From positions 248,001 through 312,000 of the forward strand of contig NZ_SNUW01000004.1 in NCBI RefSeq assembly GCF_004376845.1: a DNA stretch of 64,000 nucleotides, read 5' to 3'. This document shows, piece after piece, positions 1 to 12,946 of the stretch; the stretch's first letter is position 1, and each line of letters starts with the position of its first letter. The DNA is from Psychromonas algarum (lineage in GTDB: Bacteria > Pseudomonadota > Gammaproteobacteria > Enterobacterales > Psychromonadaceae). The position numbers and the translations under genes were made by a program. The notes beneath the pieces are model-generated. The model saw only the letters and a list, made by a program, of their open reading frames with translations. It made no database searches and was not told where the DNA came from.

Positions 1-2420
<2,420 letters not shown>

Positions 2421-2439
2421 CTATTAGGAGTTAAAACTA

Positions 2440-2471
2440 GGCGTCTTGTTCTTAAAACAAGACAAGACGCC
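2440..2471 (-). other. Hairpin in the rpoB-rpoC intergenic spacer
   Basis: A perfect 9-bp inverted repeat (GGCGTCTTG / CAAGACGCC) lies in the 90-bp gap between rpoB and rpoC. An alternative inner 7-bp stem shares part of it. There is no following T-run, so a processing or stability hairpin is more likely than a terminator. Function is inferred only. Confidence 0.4.
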
Positions 2472-2501
2472 ACATATTTACTTAAGCCGACTGCTTAGTG
2501 C

Positions 2502-5500
2502 TTAGCCGTTTTCTTCATCTAACTCGATGTTGATGCTTAATGAACGGATCTCTTTCAACAATACGTTGAATGATTCTGGCATGCCAGGTTCCATTCTATG
2601 GTCACCGTCTACGATGTTTTTATACATCTTAGTACGACCATTCACATCATCCGATTTAACCGTTAGCATTTCTTGTAGAGTGTAAGCAGCACCGTAAGCT
2701 TCTAGTGCCCATACTTCCATCTCACCGAAACGCTGGCCACCGAACTGAGCTTTACCACCAAGTGGTTGCTGAGTAACCAAGCTGTAAGAACCAGTTGAAC
2801 GTGCATGCATTTTATCATCAACTAAGTGATTCAATTTAAGCATGTACATGTAACCAACGGTTGTTCTACGTTCGAATTCGATACCTGTACGACCATCAGT
2901 TAACTGTAATTGACCAGACTCTGGTAAATCAGCTAAACGTAATAGTTCACGGATTTCACTTTCGTGAGCACCATCGAACGCAGGTGTTGCTACTGGTAAA
3001 CCTTTGTATAGGTTTTTAGCAAGACGCATTACTGCTTCGTCATCAAATTCATTTAAGTCAACATGACAAGGTGCATCACCAAATGAGTAAAGTTTTTGTA
3101 CGAATTCACGTACTTTGCTCATTTCAACATCACGCTGATCTTTGATCATGCGCTCTAGTTTCTCACCAACACCTTTACAAGCTAGACCTAAATGAGTTTC
3201 AAGGATCTGACCGATGTTCATACGTGATGGTACACCCAGTGGGTTAAGTACGATATCAACTGGAACACCAAACTCATCGTGTGGCATATCTTCTACAGGT
3301 ACGATGTTTGAGATAACACCTTTGTTACCGTGACGACCCGCCATTTTATCACCTGGTTGTAGGCGACGACGTACCGCTAGGTAAACCTTAACAATTTTTT
3401 GAACACCCGGTGCTAAATCATCACCTTGAGTGATCTTACGACGTTTAATATCAAACTCTTTATCAAAGTCTGCTTTAATTTCATCGTTTTGAGCACTGAT
3501 TTGATCTAAATGTGTTTGCTTCTCATCATCAGAAAGTACGATATCAAACCACTGTGCTTTAGGCATTTGTAGTAAGCGTGCTTCTTCTTGACCAGCAGAA
3601 ACGAGTAGATTTAATGCTTTTTCGTAAATAGCGCCTTGTAAGATATTGAACTTTTCAGTTAAATCTTTCTTAGCCGCTTTCAATTGCATTTCTTCGATTT
3701 CAAGTGCGCGTTTATCTTTCTCAACACCATCACGAGTAAAGACTTGAACGTCAATTACTGTTGCGTATGTAGAGTTAGAAACACGTAGAGAGCTGTCTTT
3801 AACATCTGACGCTTTCTCACCGAAGATAGCTCGTAATAGTTTCTCTTCTGGCGTAAGTTGTGTTTCACCCTTAGGTGTTACTTTACCTACTAAGATATCA
3901 CCTGGTTTAACTTCAGCACCTACGTAAACAATACCAGATTCATCTAGTTTGCTTAATGCAGATTCACCAACGTTAGGGATATCAGCAGTGATCTCTTCAG
4001 TACCCAATTTAGTTTCACGTGCAATACATGAGAACTCTTGGATATGGATCGTAGTGAAACGATCTTCTTGAGATACACGCTCAGAAATAAGGATTGAATC
4101 CTCAAAGTTGTAACCATTCCAAGGCATGAAAGCAATCTTCATGTTTTGACCAAGTGCTAAATCACCCATATCAGTAGATGGACCATCTGCTAATACGTCA
4201 CCGCGAACAATTGGCTCGCCTGGTTTACACGTTGGTTTTTGGTTAATACAAGTATTCTGATTCGAACGAGTGTATTTAGTTAAGTTGTAGATATCGATAC
4301 CGGCTTCACCAGCAACTAATTCATCATCAGCAACTTTAACAACGATACGAGATGCATCAACGTAATCGATTACACCACCGCGTTTCGCGATAATGGTAAC
4401 ACCAGAGTCAATAGCAAGACGACGTTCGATACCAGTACCTACTAATGGCTTATCAGCACGTAAAGTAGGAACCGCTTGACGTTGCATGTTCGCACCCATT
4501 AAGGCACGGTTAGCATCATCATGTTCTAAGAACGGGATAAGTGACGCAGCAACAGAAATGATCTGTTGTGGTGACACATCCATATAATCGATATCTGCAG
4601 CACCCATAAAGGTTGTTTCACCTTTATGACGACAAGGGATCATCTCTTCGTTAAGCATGCCATTCTCATCAGTGTTAGCTGATGCCTGTGCGATAACGAA
4701 TGTACCCTCTTCGATAGCTGATAAGTATTCAACTTGATCAGAAGGTTTACCATCGATAACTTTACGGTAAGGCGTTTCTAAGAAACCGTAACTGTTAGTA
4801 CGAGAGAAAGTCGCTAACGAGTTGATAAGACCGATGTTTGGTCCCTCAGGCGTTTCGATAGGACATAAACGACCATAGTGAGTTGCGTGTACGTCACGTA
4901 CTTCAAAACCAGCACGTTCACGTGTTAAACCACCAGGGCCTAATGCAGAGATACGACGTTTGTGTGTTACTTCTGATAATGGGTTATTTTGATCCATGAA
5001 CTGAGACAGTTGTGATGAACCAAAGAACTCTTTAACAGCAGCTGAGATAGGTTTTGCATTGATCAAGTCTTGCGGCATAGTTGCATCAAGATCGCCTAAT
5101 GATAGACGTTCTTTAACGGCACGTTCAACACGTACTAAACCAACACGGAATTGGTTTTCAGCCATTTCACCTACACAACGAATACGACGGTTACCAAGGT
5201 GATCGATATCATCAACTTCGCCATTACCGTTACGAATATCGATCAGTGTTTTCATAACACTTAAGATATCTTCGTTAGATAGAATACCAGGACCTTCATC
5301 GCCTTCAATGTTTACACGGCGATTGAACTTCATACGACCTACTTTAGATAAGTCATAACGTTCTTCTGCAAAGAATAAGTTTTGGAATAAACCTTCTGCA
5401 GCATCTTTTGTTGGTGGCTCACCAGGACGCATCATACGGTAGATTTCTACTAACGCTTCTAAACGGTTAGTTGAAGAATCAACACGTAATGTGTCTGAGA

Positions 5501-6539
5501 TAAATGAACCACAATCTAATTCATTTGTATAAATCGCTTCGAATTTTTTAATACCAGACTGTGCTAGCTCTGCTAATAACTCAAGCGTAAAGATATCATT
5601 TGCATTAACAATGATTTCGCCAGTTTCGCTACTGATGTAATCTTTTGCTGCAACTTTACCTTCTAAATGCTCAAACGGTACTTCGATGCTTTTCACGCCA
5701 GCTTTTTCAAGATCGCGAATATGACGAGCGGTAATACGCTTGCCAGCTTCAACGTACGTTTTGCCTTTACTGATAACATCAAAGTTTAATTGCTCACCAC
5801 GTAAACGGTCTGCAATCAATGCCATCGTAATAACACCATCTTTAACAACAAACTCAGTTGTATCAAAGAAGATATCTAGGATTTGTTCTGTAGTGTACTC
5901 AAGCGCACGTAACATGATCGTTGCCGGTAATTTACGACGGCGGTCAATACGTACAAATAAGTTATCTTTAGGGTCGAATTCGAAATCTAACCAAGAACCA
6001 CGGTAAGGGATAACTCGTGCGTTATATAACACTTTACCCGAACTGTGAGTTTTGCCTTTATCATGGTCAAAGAAAACGCCAGGAGAACGATGTAATTGAG
6101 AAACAATAACACGCTCAGTACCATTGATTACAAAAGTACCGTTTTCAGTCATAAGAGGCATTTCGCCCATGTAAACTTCTTGTTCGCGGATATCTTTAAC
6201 CGTACCTGCTGGTGCATCACGGTCGTAAATAACAAGACGTAATTTTACACGCAAAGAGGCAGAGTATGTAACTCCGCGGATTTGGCATTCTTTCACATCA
6301 AAAACAGGCTCACCTAAACGGTAACTTACATATTGCAGTTCCGACGTGCCTGAATAACTAGCGATTGGGAAGATGCTGTTAAAAGCAGCTTCTAGACCAA
6401 CTTCCCCAGTTAAATCGACTTCAATGAATCGTTTGAATGAATCTAGTTGAATTTCCAACAAGTATGGTTTTTCCATAACTTGTGGACGTTTCCCAAAATC
6501 CTTACGAATACGTTTTTTCTCAGTATAAGAGTAACCCAT
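2502..6539 (-). CDS. rpoB: DNA-directed RNA polymerase subunit beta
   Basis: This is the catalytic beta subunit of RNA polymerase and the target of rifampicin. The open frame extends upstream to 6620, but the real start is the ATG at 6539. The protein then begins [19 protein letters not shown], as in other gammaproteobacteria, and an AAGGA site lies just upstream. The resulting 1345 residues match the usual length of about 1342. The rifampicin-region motif [12 protein letters not shown] is visible near nt 4970-5010, followed by [14 protein letters not shown]. The C-terminal beta motifs ([24 protein letters not shown]) are intact. It sits between rplL and rpoC and is expressed by read-through of the rplL-rpoB attenuator. 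Confidence 0.98.
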   Translation of the reverse strand: MGYSYTEKKRIRKDFGKRPQVMEKPYLLEIQLDSFKRFIEVDLTGEVGLEAAFNSIFPIASYSGTSELQYVSYRLGEPVFDVKECQIRGVTYSASLRVKLRLVIYDRDAPAGTVKDIREQEVYMGEMPLMTENGTFVINGTERVIVSQLHRSPGVFFDHDKGKTHSSGKVLYNARVIPYRGSWLDFEFDPKDNLFVRIDRRRKLPATIMLRALEYTTEQILDIFFDTTEFVVKDGVITMALIADRLRGEQLNFDVISKGKTYVEAGKRITARHIRDLEKAGVKSIEVPFEHLEGKVAAKDYISSETGEIIVNANDIFTLELLAELAQSGIKKFEAIYTNELDCGSFISDTLRVDSSTNRLEALVEIYRMMRPGEPPTKDAAEGLFQNLFFAEERYDLSKVGRMKFNRRVNIEGDEGPGILSNEDILSVMKTLIDIRNGNGEVDDIDHLGNRRIRCVGEMAENQFRVGLVRVERAVKERLSLGDLDATMPQDLINAKPISAAVKEFFGSSQLSQFMDQNNPLSEVTHKRRISALGPGGLTRERAGFEVRDVHATHYGRLCPIETPEGPNIGLINSLATFSRTNSYGFLETPYRKVIDGKPSDQVEYLSAIEEGTFVIAQASANTDENGMLNEEMIPCRHKGETTFMGAADIDYMDVSPQQIISVAASLIPFLEHDDANRALMGANMQRQAVPTLRADKPLVGTGIERRLAIDSGVTIIAKRGGVIDYVDASRIVVKVADDELVAGEAGIDIYNLTKYTRSNQNTCINQKPTCKPGEPIVRGDVLADGPSTDMGDLALGQNMKIAFMPWNGYNFEDSILISERVSQEDRFTTIHIQEFSCIARETKLGTEEITADIPNVGESALSKLDESGIVYVGAEVKPGDILVGKVTPKGETQLTPEEKLLRAIFGEKASDVKDSSLRVSNSTYATVIDVQVFTRDGVEKDKRALEIEEMQLKAAKKDLTEKFNILQGAIYEKALNLLVSAGQEEARLLQMPKAQWFDIVLSDDEKQTHLDQISAQNDEIKADFDKEFDIKRRKITQGDDLAPGVQKIVKVYLAVRRRLQPGDKMAGRHGNKGVISNIVPVEDMPHDEFGVPVDIVLNPLGVPSRMNIGQILETHLGLACKGVGEKLERMIKDQRDVEMSKVREFVQKLYSFGDAPCHVDLNEFDDEAVMRLAKNLYKGLPVATPAFDGAHESEIRELLRLADLPESGQLQLTDGRTGIEFERRTTVGYMYMLKLNHLVDDKMHARSTGSYSLVTQQPLGGKAQFGGQRFGEMEVWALEAYGAAYTLQEMLTVKSDDVNGRTKMYKNIVDGDHRMEPGMPESFNVLLKEIRSLSINIELDEENG

Positions 6540-6710
6540 GTGGTTCCTTTGCTCGCTGATAAAATTGGTCATAGTTGTCTTACTTGGTTTGAATCTTAGT
6601 GTATGACAACGGCGGCACATTATTTTGGTGTTAATGATGCGTTCTATAACATCACCTTAAGCGTCCGATGACCGTAAAAAATAATGATAAATCACGGTAT
6701 CCTATAGCGC

Positions 6711-6741
6711 AAAAAGGCCGGTGATTAAATAATCACCAGCC
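6711..6741 (-). terminator. rplL-rpoB attenuator (intrinsic terminator-like hairpin)
   Basis: On the minus strand GGCTGGTGATT and AATCACCGGCC form an almost perfect stem around a short loop, immediately followed by TTTTT. It lies about 40 bases after the rplL stop and about 170 bases before rpoB. That is where enterobacteria carry the partial terminator that lowers rpoBC transcription relative to the ribosomal proteins. Confidence 0.8.
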
Positions 6742-6779
6742 AAAGCTATTTGCATAGCTATTAAGTTAGAAAAACTAAC

Positions 6780-7145
6780 TTATTTAAGTTCAGCAGTTGC
6801 ACCGATTTCTTCAAGCTCTTTGATGAATGCTTCACCTTCAGCTTTCTCGATACCTTCTTTAAGTACCGCTGGGCATGCTTCAACAGCAGCTTTAGCTTCT
6901 TTCAGGCCTAGACCTGTGATGCCACGTACAGCTTTGATTGCTTTAACTTTGTTCTCACCGAAAGCAGTAAGTACTAGGTTGAATTCAGTTTGCTCAGCAG
7001 CAGCTTCGCCTGCAGCAGCAGGACCTGCAGCAACAGCAGCAGCAGATACACCGAATTTTTCTTCCATTGCTTCGATTAGTTCAACAACTTCCATTACAGA
7101 TAGTTCTGCAACAGCATCAATGATTTGGTCTTTAGTAAGAGACAT
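6780..7145 (-). CDS. rplL: 50S ribosomal protein L7/L12
   Basis: This is the stalk protein that recruits translation GTPases and is present as dimers on L10. Its 121 residues match the family. The N-terminal dimerisation helix ([20 protein letters not shown]) is followed by an Ala-rich hinge at about residues 36-52 and the globular C-terminal domain with [19 protein letters not shown]. It follows rplJ after 43 bp, in the usual rplJL pair. Confidence 0.98.
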   Translation of the reverse strand: MSLTKDQIIDAVAELSVMEVVELIEAMEEKFGVSAAAVAAGPAAAGEAAAEQTEFNLVLTAFGENKVKAIKAVRGITGLGLKEAKAAVEACPAVLKEGIEKAEGEAFIKELEEIGATAELK

Positions 7146-7188
7146 GAGTCAATTCCTATATATAGATTATAAAATGGTATTACAGCAA

Positions 7189-7692
7189 TTACGCTGCAGA
7201 TTCTTCTTTCTGGTCGCGAATAGCAGCCAGAGTACGTACAAGTTTGCCAGCTGCAGCTTCTTTCATAGTAGCCATCAGTTTCGCAATTGCTTCGTCGTAT
7301 GTTGGTAGTGTCGCTAAACGGTCGATTTGAGCGGCTTCAATAAATTCGCCTTCAAATGCTAGCCCTTTAATTTCAAACTTTTCATTTGCTTTAGCGAAGT
7401 CTTTTAAAAGACGTGCTGCAGCACCTGGATGTTCGTTTGAAAATGCAAGGATAGTAGGACCTGTAAACGTTTCTGTCAGACATGCGAAGTCTGTACCTTC
7501 AACTGCACGACGTGCTAATGTATTACGAATTACACGTAAAAATACACCGTTTGCACGTGCTTTTGCACGAAGTTCAGTCATTGCACCTACTGTTACACCG
7601 CGTGAATCGGCAGTTACAGCAGACAGAGCGCCTTTAGCAGCTTCGTTGACTTCAGCAACAATAGCTTGTTTGTCTTCGAGTCTTAATGCCAT
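7189..7692 (-). CDS. rplJ: 50S ribosomal protein L10
   Basis: L10 anchors the L7/L12 dimers to 23S rRNA and also autoregulates its own operon by binding the leader mRNA. The protein is 167 residues, starts [15 protein letters not shown] and carries the expected [15 protein letters not shown] region near residues 53-67, followed by the C-terminal stalk-binding helix. The upstream 180 bases look like the classic L10 leader, so feedback control of rplJ-rplL translation is likely. Confidence 0.97.
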   Translation of the reverse strand: MALRLEDKQAIVAEVNEAAKGALSAVTADSRGVTVGAMTELRAKARANGVFLRVIRNTLARRAVEGTDFACLTETFTGPTILAFSNEHPGAAARLLKDFAKANEKFEIKGLAFEGEFIEAAQIDRLATLPTYDEAIAKLMATMKEAAAGKLVRTLAAIRDQKEESAA

Positions 7693-7872
7693 TTGGTTTT
7701 ACTCCTGGATTCCACTAGGTTTTACCCTAGATAAACACCCCCATCTAATGATGAGGCACTATTTCGGTTACGGATCCAGTAGAATAATCTTTCTGGGGTC
7801 CGGTACCATCTACGCAGGAAATTAAGTTAAATCAAGGATTTAACGCCTGCGGTCTAAGAAGAGACCTAAGGC
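7693..7872 (-). promoter_or_regulatory. L10 ribosomal protein leader (rplJL autoregulatory mRNA leader)
   Basis: The transcribed, untranslated segment before rplJ contains several conserved-looking stems, including GGGTAAAACC-flanked and GACCCC/GGGGTC-like pairings. It resembles the Rfam L10_leader class, to which L10 or the L10-L12 complex binds to repress translation. The assignment rests on position and overall sequence character; I did not compute a fold. Confidence 0.7.
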
Positions 7873-7892
7873 CCTCCAAAGTAAGGTCGCGT

Positions 7893-7921
7893 ATTATACA
7901 AATAATACCCGACCTTGTATA
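7893..7921 (-). promoter_or_regulatory. Probable sigma70 promoter for rplJL-rpoBC
   Basis: A perfect minus-strand TATAAT (7893-7898) is followed by a GC-rich discriminator (ACGCGACC), typical of stringently controlled ribosomal promoters. It lies just upstream of the L10 leader. The -35 region is a poor match, so the call depends mainly on the -10 and position. Confidence 0.5.
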
Positions 7922-7958
7922 GTCACTTAGTGATTTATCAGCAAATGACTATAAAAAA

Positions 7959-8663
7959 TTACGCTACTACTGTTACTAAAGTTGCTTGGTCGATTTTAAC
8001 ACCAGCACCCATAGTTGTAGATAGAGAAACTTTCTTGATAAATTGACCTTTAGCGCCAGATGGTTTTGCTTTTTTAAGCGCAACGATTAGAGCTTCTAGG
8101 TTTTCTTTAATTTGATCAGCAGAGAACGTAGCTTTACCGATTGTAGAATGGATAATACCATTCTTGTCGTTACGGTAACGAACCTGACCAGCTTTAGCAT
8201 TTTTAACTGCTTCAGCAACGTTAGGAGTTACAGTACCCACTTTCGGATTAGGCATTAGGCCACGTGGACCTAAGATTTGACCTAATTGACCAACAACACG
8301 CATAGCGTCTGGTGATGCAATTACAACGTCAAAATCCATTTCGCCAGCTTTAACTTTAGCAGCAAGATCGTCCATACCAACGATATCCGCACCAGCTTCT
8401 AATGCTTTTTCAGCGTTAGCGCCTTGTGTGAATACAGCAACACGAACTTCACGGCCAGTACCGTGTGGTAATACAGTTGCGCCACGAACGTTTTGATCAC
8501 TACGACGAGGATCAACACCTAGGTTAACTGCAACATCAATGCTTTCGCTGAATTTAGCTGTAGCAAACTTTTGTAAAAGTGCTACTGCTTCATTGATTTC
8601 GTATTCTTTAGTTCCGTCTACTTCTGCACGGATAGCTGTCATGCGTTTAGATAATTTAGCCAT
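7959..8663 (-). CDS. rplA: 50S ribosomal protein L1
   Basis: L1 binds 23S rRNA at the E-site stalk and also represses translation of rplKA by binding the mRNA. The 234 residues match the family. The signature [15 protein letters not shown] is present near residues 130-145, and the C-terminal [14 protein letters not shown] is intact. Only 4 bp separate it from rplK, so the two are translationally coupled. Confidence 0.98.
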   Translation of the reverse strand: MAKLSKRMTAIRAEVDGTKEYEINEAVALLQKFATAKFSESIDVAVNLGVDPRRSDQNVRGATVLPHGTGREVRVAVFTQGANAEKALEAGADIVGMDDLAAKVKAGEMDFDVVIASPDAMRVVGQLGQILGPRGLMPNPKVGTVTPNVAEAVKNAKAGQVRYRNDKNGIIHSTIGKATFSADQIKENLEALIVALKKAKPSGAKGQFIKKVSLSTTMGAGVKIDQATLVTVVA

Positions 8664-8667
8664 TGTA

Positions 8668-9096
8668 TTAACCCTCTACTTCCAGACCCATAGAACGAGC
8701 AGAACCCGCAATACAACGTACCATCGCTTCAAGATCGGCACCCGTTAAATCAACTTCTTTCGCTTTAGCGATTTCTTCAAGTTGAGCAACTGTTACTTTA
8801 CCTACTTTATCTTTGTTAGGTACAGCAGAACCAGATTTGATGCCGGCAGCTTTCTTAAGTAAGTAAGATGCAGGTGGAGTCTTAGTTTCGAACGTAAAAG
8901 AACGGTCAGCATATACTGTAATTACTACAGGTACTGGAGCGCCTTTTTCTTGAGATTCTGTTTTTGCATTGAATGCTTTACAGAATTCCATGATGTTAAC
9001 ACCGTGTTGACCAAGTGCAGGACCAACTGGTGGTGACGGGTTTGCCATACCAGCTGAAACTTGCAGCTTGATATATGCGGTTACTTTCTTAGCCAT
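8668..9096 (-). CDS. rplK: 50S ribosomal protein L11
   Basis: L11 binds the GTPase-associated centre of 23S rRNA and is needed for RelA activation. The 142 residues are the normal length. The N-terminal [18 protein letters not shown] contains the proline-rich thiopeptide-binding face, and the C-terminal RNA-binding domain ends with [15 protein letters not shown]. It is the first gene of rplKAJL-rpoBC, with its own promoter about 150 bp upstream. Confidence 0.98.
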   Translation of the reverse strand: MAKKVTAYIKLQVSAGMANPSPPVGPALGQHGVNIMEFCKAFNAKTESQEKGAPVPVVITVYADRSFTFETKTPPASYLLKKAAGIKSGSAVPNKDKVGKVTVAQLEEIAKAKEVDLTGADLEAMVRCIAGSARSMGLEVEG

Positions 9097-9241
9097 GATA
9101 TATTACCTTTGTTTGGGTATAACGCTGATATAAAAACAGCTTCCCGATTAATTCATAAGTATCTGCATTATTGCAACATACTCAGTTCTTTTGTTTTGTC
9201 ATAACAAATCGCTTTGATACAACAAATAAAAAGGGCGGCGA

Positions 9242-9271
9242 ATTATACCTGTAATATGACCTTCTTCACAA
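9242..9271 (-). promoter_or_regulatory. sigma70 promoter for the rplK operon
   Basis: On the minus strand TTGTGA (9266-9271) and a perfect TATAAT (9242-9247) are separated by 18 bp, followed by the GC-rich discriminator TCGCCGCCC. This is the expected architecture of a growth-rate-controlled ribosomal promoter. It lies about 145 bp upstream of rplK. Confidence 0.65.
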
Positions 9272-9354
9272 GGCTTTTTGGTGTTTTTTTGAACGAAAAT
9301 AATAATTCTGTTTAGGCGAGACTAATAAGTGTGAATTTTAAAAAAGAACTAATG

Positions 9355-9449
9355 AGAGCCTAGCTTTCAAACTACCTAACAATCAGCAGGATAAATCCTG
9401 CACCCCAAGATAACACCACAAAAACACTGGGCGTGGTTTTCAATCCACC
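9355..9449. repeat. Degenerate REP-like hairpin cluster between rplK and nusG
   Basis: Three imperfect palindromic units follow each other: CCTAGCTTTCAAACTACC, GCAGGATAAATCCTGC followed by ACCCC, and GGGCGTGGTTTTCAATCCACC. They match, with mutations, the alternating hairpins of the arrays at 59.5-61.3 kb. This is therefore a dispersed, decaying member of the same repeat family. The rest of the 454-bp rplK-nusG gap holds the rplK promoter and the nusG terminator. Confidence 0.7.
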
Positions 9450-9483
9450 TAAAAACAAATATAACTATTCAATCACTAAAAAC

Positions 9484-9517
9484 AAAAAAGCCAATAAGAA
9501 TCAACTTATTGGCTTTT
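9484..9517 (-). terminator. Rho-independent terminator after secE-nusG
   Basis: A perfect 13-bp inverted repeat (AAAAGCCAATAAG / CTTATTGGCTTTT, loop of 6) continues into a T-rich tract on the minus strand. It lies 33 bp past the nusG stop, so it ends the secE-nusG transcript before the rplK promoter. Confidence 0.85.
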
Positions 9518-9550
9518 GAATTCAACAATAGATTTTACCCTATTATTTCA

Positions 9551-10099
9551 TTAGTCTTTTTCAACTTGAGAAAACTCAAGTTCAACTGGTGTTGCACGAC
9601 CAAAGATAGAAACCGATACTTTCAAGCGACTTTTATCGTAATCAACTTCCTCAACTGTACCAGAGAAATCTGCAAATGGACCATCAGTAACGCGAACCAT
9701 TTCACCTGCTTCAAACAAGGTACGTGGACGTGGTGAATCATGAGAATCTTGTAAACGATTAAGAATATTATCTACTTCTTTTTGAGAGATAGGAGCAGGA
9801 CGTTCTGCTGTACCACCAATAAAGCCCATAACACGGTCGATACTTTTCACTAAATGCCAGCTATCATCATTCATCGCCATTTCAACTAAAACGTAACCTG
9901 GGAAGAACTTGCGTTCACTCTTACGTTTCTGACCGGCACGCATTTCAACCACTTCTTCAGTAGGAACTAAGATTTGCCCGAAGTGCTCTTCCATTTCGTT
10001 TAAACGAATATGCTCTACTAATGTTTTTTGAACACGCCCTTCATAACCAGAGAATGCTTGTACTACGTACCATCTCTTTTTTTGAACTTCTTCAGTCAT
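9551..10099 (-). CDS. nusG: Transcription termination/antitermination factor NusG
   Basis: NusG binds RNA polymerase through its NGN domain, suppresses pausing, and links it to Rho or ribosomal protein S10 through its KOW domain. The 182 residues match E. coli length. The NGN start ([18 protein letters not shown]) and the C-terminal KOW sequence ([22 protein letters not shown]) are both clear. It lies 9 bp after secE in the conserved secE-nusG pair. Confidence 0.98.
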   Translation of the reverse strand: MTEEVQKKRWYVVQAFSGYEGRVQKTLVEHIRLNEMEEHFGQILVPTEEVVEMRAGQKRKSERKFFPGYVLVEMAMNDDSWHLVKSIDRVMGFIGGTAERPAPISQKEVDNILNRLQDSHDSPRPRTLFEAGEMVRVTDGPFADFSGTVEEVDYDKSRLKVSVSIFGRATPVELEFSQVEKD

Positions 10100-10108
10100 A
10101 ATAAACCC

Positions 10109-10489
10109 TTAAATAGAGGTAGTGATAAACGAAACGATACGAACAAAAATGCCATCAAGACCCCATAGCACTAAACCAACAATTGTTGATACAGCTAAGA
10201 TGATTAATGTAGTTTGAACTGTTTCTTGGCGTGTTGGCCAAACAACTTTACGTACTTCAAGACGCGAGTCTTTAGCAAAACCAACAAATGTTTTACCTTT
10301 TTCAGTAAATGCAGCAGAAAGAAGTGCTAAAGCAGCTAAGAATAAAAGTATTGCCACACGTAATACAACATGCGTTTCTTCGCCGTAAATATAATTACCA
10401 ACAATAATTGCTGCTAATAAAAGAACGGTGATAGTCCATTTCAACCCATCAAGTGAGCTTTTGCTGTTTTCAGAATTTACTGTACTCAT
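10109..10489 (-). CDS. secE: Preprotein translocase subunit SecE
   Basis: SecE is the essential clamp-like membrane subunit of SecYEG. The 126-residue protein has three predicted membrane helices (about residues 17-35, 40-58 and 95-118), as in enterobacteria. The conserved amphipathic segment SRLEVRKVVWPTRQETVQTT precedes the last helix. It is unusual that no tuf or tRNA-Trp gene lies upstream; the capsule locus does instead. Confidence 0.97.
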   Translation of the reverse strand: MSTVNSENSKSSLDGLKWTITVLLLAAIIVGNYIYGEETHVVLRVAILLFLAALALLSAAFTEKGKTFVGFAKDSRLEVRKVVWPTRQETVQTTLIILAVSTIVGLVLWGLDGIFVRIVSFITTSI

Positions 10490-10516
10490 AACTCTTTGTA
10501 TCCACTGTTAAAATTA

Positions 10517-10545
10517 ATAATACCGTTCTTAGCATCAGTTGCTAA
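10517..10545 (-). promoter_or_regulatory. Possible promoter for secE-nusG
   Basis: Minus-strand TTAGCA and TATTAT are separated by exactly 17 bp and end about 30 bp before secE. The -35 match is weak, so this is a tentative call. Confidence 0.35.
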
Positions 10546-10855
10546 GAGGTAAAACAACCATCCATATTGATGATTGCTTAATAGATGACAGACTATTTTA
10601 CACTTGCTAAAAATCGTCACCTAGAAATAAAGCACGTCAGTATAAGGATTTTTCTGTCCTTTGTAACCTGATAATACGTAAAAAACTTGATTCTTATCCA
10701 TAAAGAGCGAATAAAATGAAAATCGATGAAAATAAGAATCAAAAACAACAATGTGATAATTTAAAAGAGCAGTAACTTACAAATTTTGCTTCGCATGCAG
10801 AAGTTGGAAAATACGACTTAGAAAGAACCACAAAAGCAGTTATTAATTTAAAGCG
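10546..10855. other. Gene-free spacer between the capsule locus and secE
   Basis: About 310 bp separate the end of the capsule locus from the secE promoter. Apart from the candidate terminator at 10680-10742, I see no gene or recognisable repeat. A 19-residue plus-strand frame at 10716 lies inside the terminator loop and is not credible as a gene. Confidence 0.5.
10680..10742 (-). terminator. Candidate terminator at the end of the capsule locus
   Basis: An 11-bp perfect inverted repeat (TTGATTCTTAT / ATAAGAATCAA) with a long loop of about 34 bases is followed on the minus strand by GTTTTTT. It lies about 115 bp past the last capsule gene and before the secE promoter. The long loop lowers confidence. 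Confidence 0.45.
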
Positions 10856-12826
10856 TTATTTTTTAATATCATTTTGTATCGCTAACTTTGCAACCTCATC
10901 AAAACATTTATCTACTTTTTGTTTTGATGAAGCTAATTTCTCATTCCAAGCTAAATCACCAATACCATCACTTGGTTCAAAACCTGTTGGCGTAGAGAGT
11001 AATATTTTGCGTATCAGTTCATGATCAAAATGCTTACAAGCATCATCTAATTTTTCTAATATATCGACATATTCATTCAATGGTAGATAAAACTCTTGGG
11101 CTGTCATGATCCTTTCATGAGCTGTTTTACCAACATCACCACCAATTAATAACTCTTCATATAATTTTTCACCAGGGCGCAAACCTGTAAATTTAATTTC
11201 AATGTCACCAAGTGGATTATCTTCACATTTAACGTCAAGTCCAGATAAGCGAATTAGATTCTTAGCTAAATCAATTATTTTAACTGAATCTCCCATATCA
11301 AGAATAAATACATCGCCCCCCTTCCCCATGGCCCCAGCCTGAATAACAAGTTGAGCGGCTTCAGGAATCGTCATGAAGAAACGAGTAATATCAGGGTGAG
11401 TAACCGTTAAAGGCCCCCCTTTTAAAATTTGCTTTTTAAATAATGGAATAACAGAGCCTGAAGAACCAAGTACATTACCGAAACGAACCATACAAAAGCG
11501 AGTTCCATTAACTTTTTCATGCTCTTGTTCGGCTAAGGCTTGCAACCCTAATTCAGCAAGCCTTTTAGTTGTGCCCATCACATTGGTTGGACGCACAGCT
11601 TTATCTGTCGAAATTAATACAAAAGACTCAACCTTACTTTCAATTGCAGCTTTAGCTGTAAAATAAGTACCAAAAACATTATTTTGAATACCTTCTGCAA
11701 CATTAAATTCAACTAAAGGTACATGTTTATAAGCTGCTGCATGATAAACAGTATTAACATTAAAAGTTGTCATCACCATAGTTAAACGATTGTAGTGTTG
11801 AACAGAGCCAAGCAGTGGCACTATTCTAATAGTCTTATTAGCTTCTGCTGCAAGTTGTGTTAATTCATTTTCAATTTTATATAAAGCAAACTCTGAACGC
11901 TCAAATAATATAATCGCTGAAGGATCCCCTTTAATAATTTGTCGGCATAATTCAGAACCAATTGACCCGCCAGCCCCAGTCACCAATACCACTTTATTTT
12001 TTATGTTAGCCTCAAGAAGTACTTGTTGTGCAGCAACTGGGTCTCGGCCTAGTAAATCATCAATTGGTACATCACCTAACTGATCAATACTTGCTTTACC
12101 TGAAACAATATCTTCCATGGAAGGCACACTAAGTACTTCCATGTGTAAATGAACTAAGGAATCAATAATTTCTTTACGGCGGGCTCTCGAAGCACTAGGC
12201 ACTGCAATAAATATTTTTTTAGCATCTGATTTTGTAATTAGGGAGGCGATATTGTCGGTATGATGAACAGATAGACCTTGTATAATCATTCCAATTAAGG
12301 TTGTGTCTGTATCAACAAACGCAACAACTCGATATTCCTCAGAAGATTTTAAAGATAAAGCTAGCTGTCGTCCTGCACCGCCAGCACCATAAATTAATAC
12401 ACTTTCTCTTCCTTTTTTATCGCCTTGAAAAACCAGCGCTCTCACCATTAATCGAGAACCTCCACAAAGAATAGCTAAAAAGGCAAAATAGATAATAGGA
12501 ACAGTACGAGGCAAAAATGATTGTAAATAATAGGATAAAAGAGCAAGTGCTAGTGCAGATAATAACGAGCCAATAAAAATAACAAATAAAGCATGGAAAG
12601 TAAGATAACGTAAGACAGCTCGATATAGACCCAGACGAATAAAAAAGACGAGAGTTAATACAATGGTGCCAACTAAAGTATAAATACTTTCGACATTCAT
12701 AAGCCATTCAAATTTCCCCAAGCGTACCCAGAAGGAAAAATAAAAGGCGAGACAGATAAATAAAGTATCAATAAACAAACTGATAATACGCTTGCTAGTA
12801 CGAGATAAATTCCAAATTATAACCAT
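10856..12826 (-). CDS. Membrane-anchored NDP-sugar 4,6-dehydratase (WbpM/FlaA1/PglF family)
   Basis: Proteins of this family convert UDP-GlcNAc to UDP-4-keto-6-deoxy sugars, the entry to QuiNAc, FucNAc or bacillosamine. I chose the ATG at 12826; the open frame extends to a GTG at 12895 that would add 23 residues. Four or five membrane helices occupy about residues 10-125. A first Rossmann segment (YGAGGAGRQLA, about 146) precedes the catalytic SDR domain (VTGAGGSIGSE, about 280). The active-site stretch STDKAVRPTNVMGTTKR lies near 407-423. It is the last gene of the locus. Together with the downstream-acting reductase and the small phosphoglycosyl transferase, it should supply the first sugar of the repeat unit. 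No strong ribosome site supports either start. Confidence 0.88.
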   Translation of the reverse strand: MVIIWNLSRTSKRIISLFIDTLFICLAFYFSFWVRLGKFEWLMNVESIYTLVGTIVLTLVFFIRLGLYRAVLRYLTFHALFVIFIGSLLSALALALLSYYLQSFLPRTVPIIYFAFLAILCGGSRLMVRALVFQGDKKGRESVLIYGAGGAGRQLALSLKSSEEYRVVAFVDTDTTLIGMIIQGLSVHHTDNIASLITKSDAKKIFIAVPSASRARRKEIIDSLVHLHMEVLSVPSMEDIVSGKASIDQLGDVPIDDLLGRDPVAAQQVLLEANIKNKVVLVTGAGGSIGSELCRQIIKGDPSAIILFERSEFALYKIENELTQLAAEANKTIRIVPLLGSVQHYNRLTMVMTTFNVNTVYHAAAYKHVPLVEFNVAEGIQNNVFGTYFTAKAAIESKVESFVLISTDKAVRPTNVMGTTKRLAELGLQALAEQEHEKVNGTRFCMVRFGNVLGSSGSVIPLFKKQILKGGPLTVTHPDITRFFMTIPEAAQLVIQAGAMGKGGDVFILDMGDSVKIIDLAKNLIRLSGLDVKCEDNPLGDIEIKFTGLRPGEKLYEELLIGGDVGKTAHERIMTAQEFYLPLNEYVDILEKLDDACKHFDHELIRKILLSTPTGFEPSDGIGDLAWNEKLASSKQKVDKCFDEVAKLAIQNDIKK

Positions 12827-12946
12827 ATATTTTATTAACACTTTGAAAGAGAATTGAAAAAGAAAGAGTCTATCCAAATTTATTAGATAGAGCACGAAAA
12901 TTTACACAATGGTTAGAAAAATTAAATAGCTAAGACATTAAATCAG

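Noticed and set aside
6820-7308. A 162-residue plus-strand frame opposite rplL and rplJ
   Set aside because: Antisense shadow of two certain ribosomal protein genes.
10716-10775. A 19-residue plus-strand frame between the capsule locus and secE
   Set aside because: Too short, without a ribosome site, and it lies in the loop of a candidate terminator.
9097-10855. tRNA-Trp or tuf gene expected near secE
   Set aside because: No cloverleaf-like sequence or EF-Tu coding sequence is present in the region.
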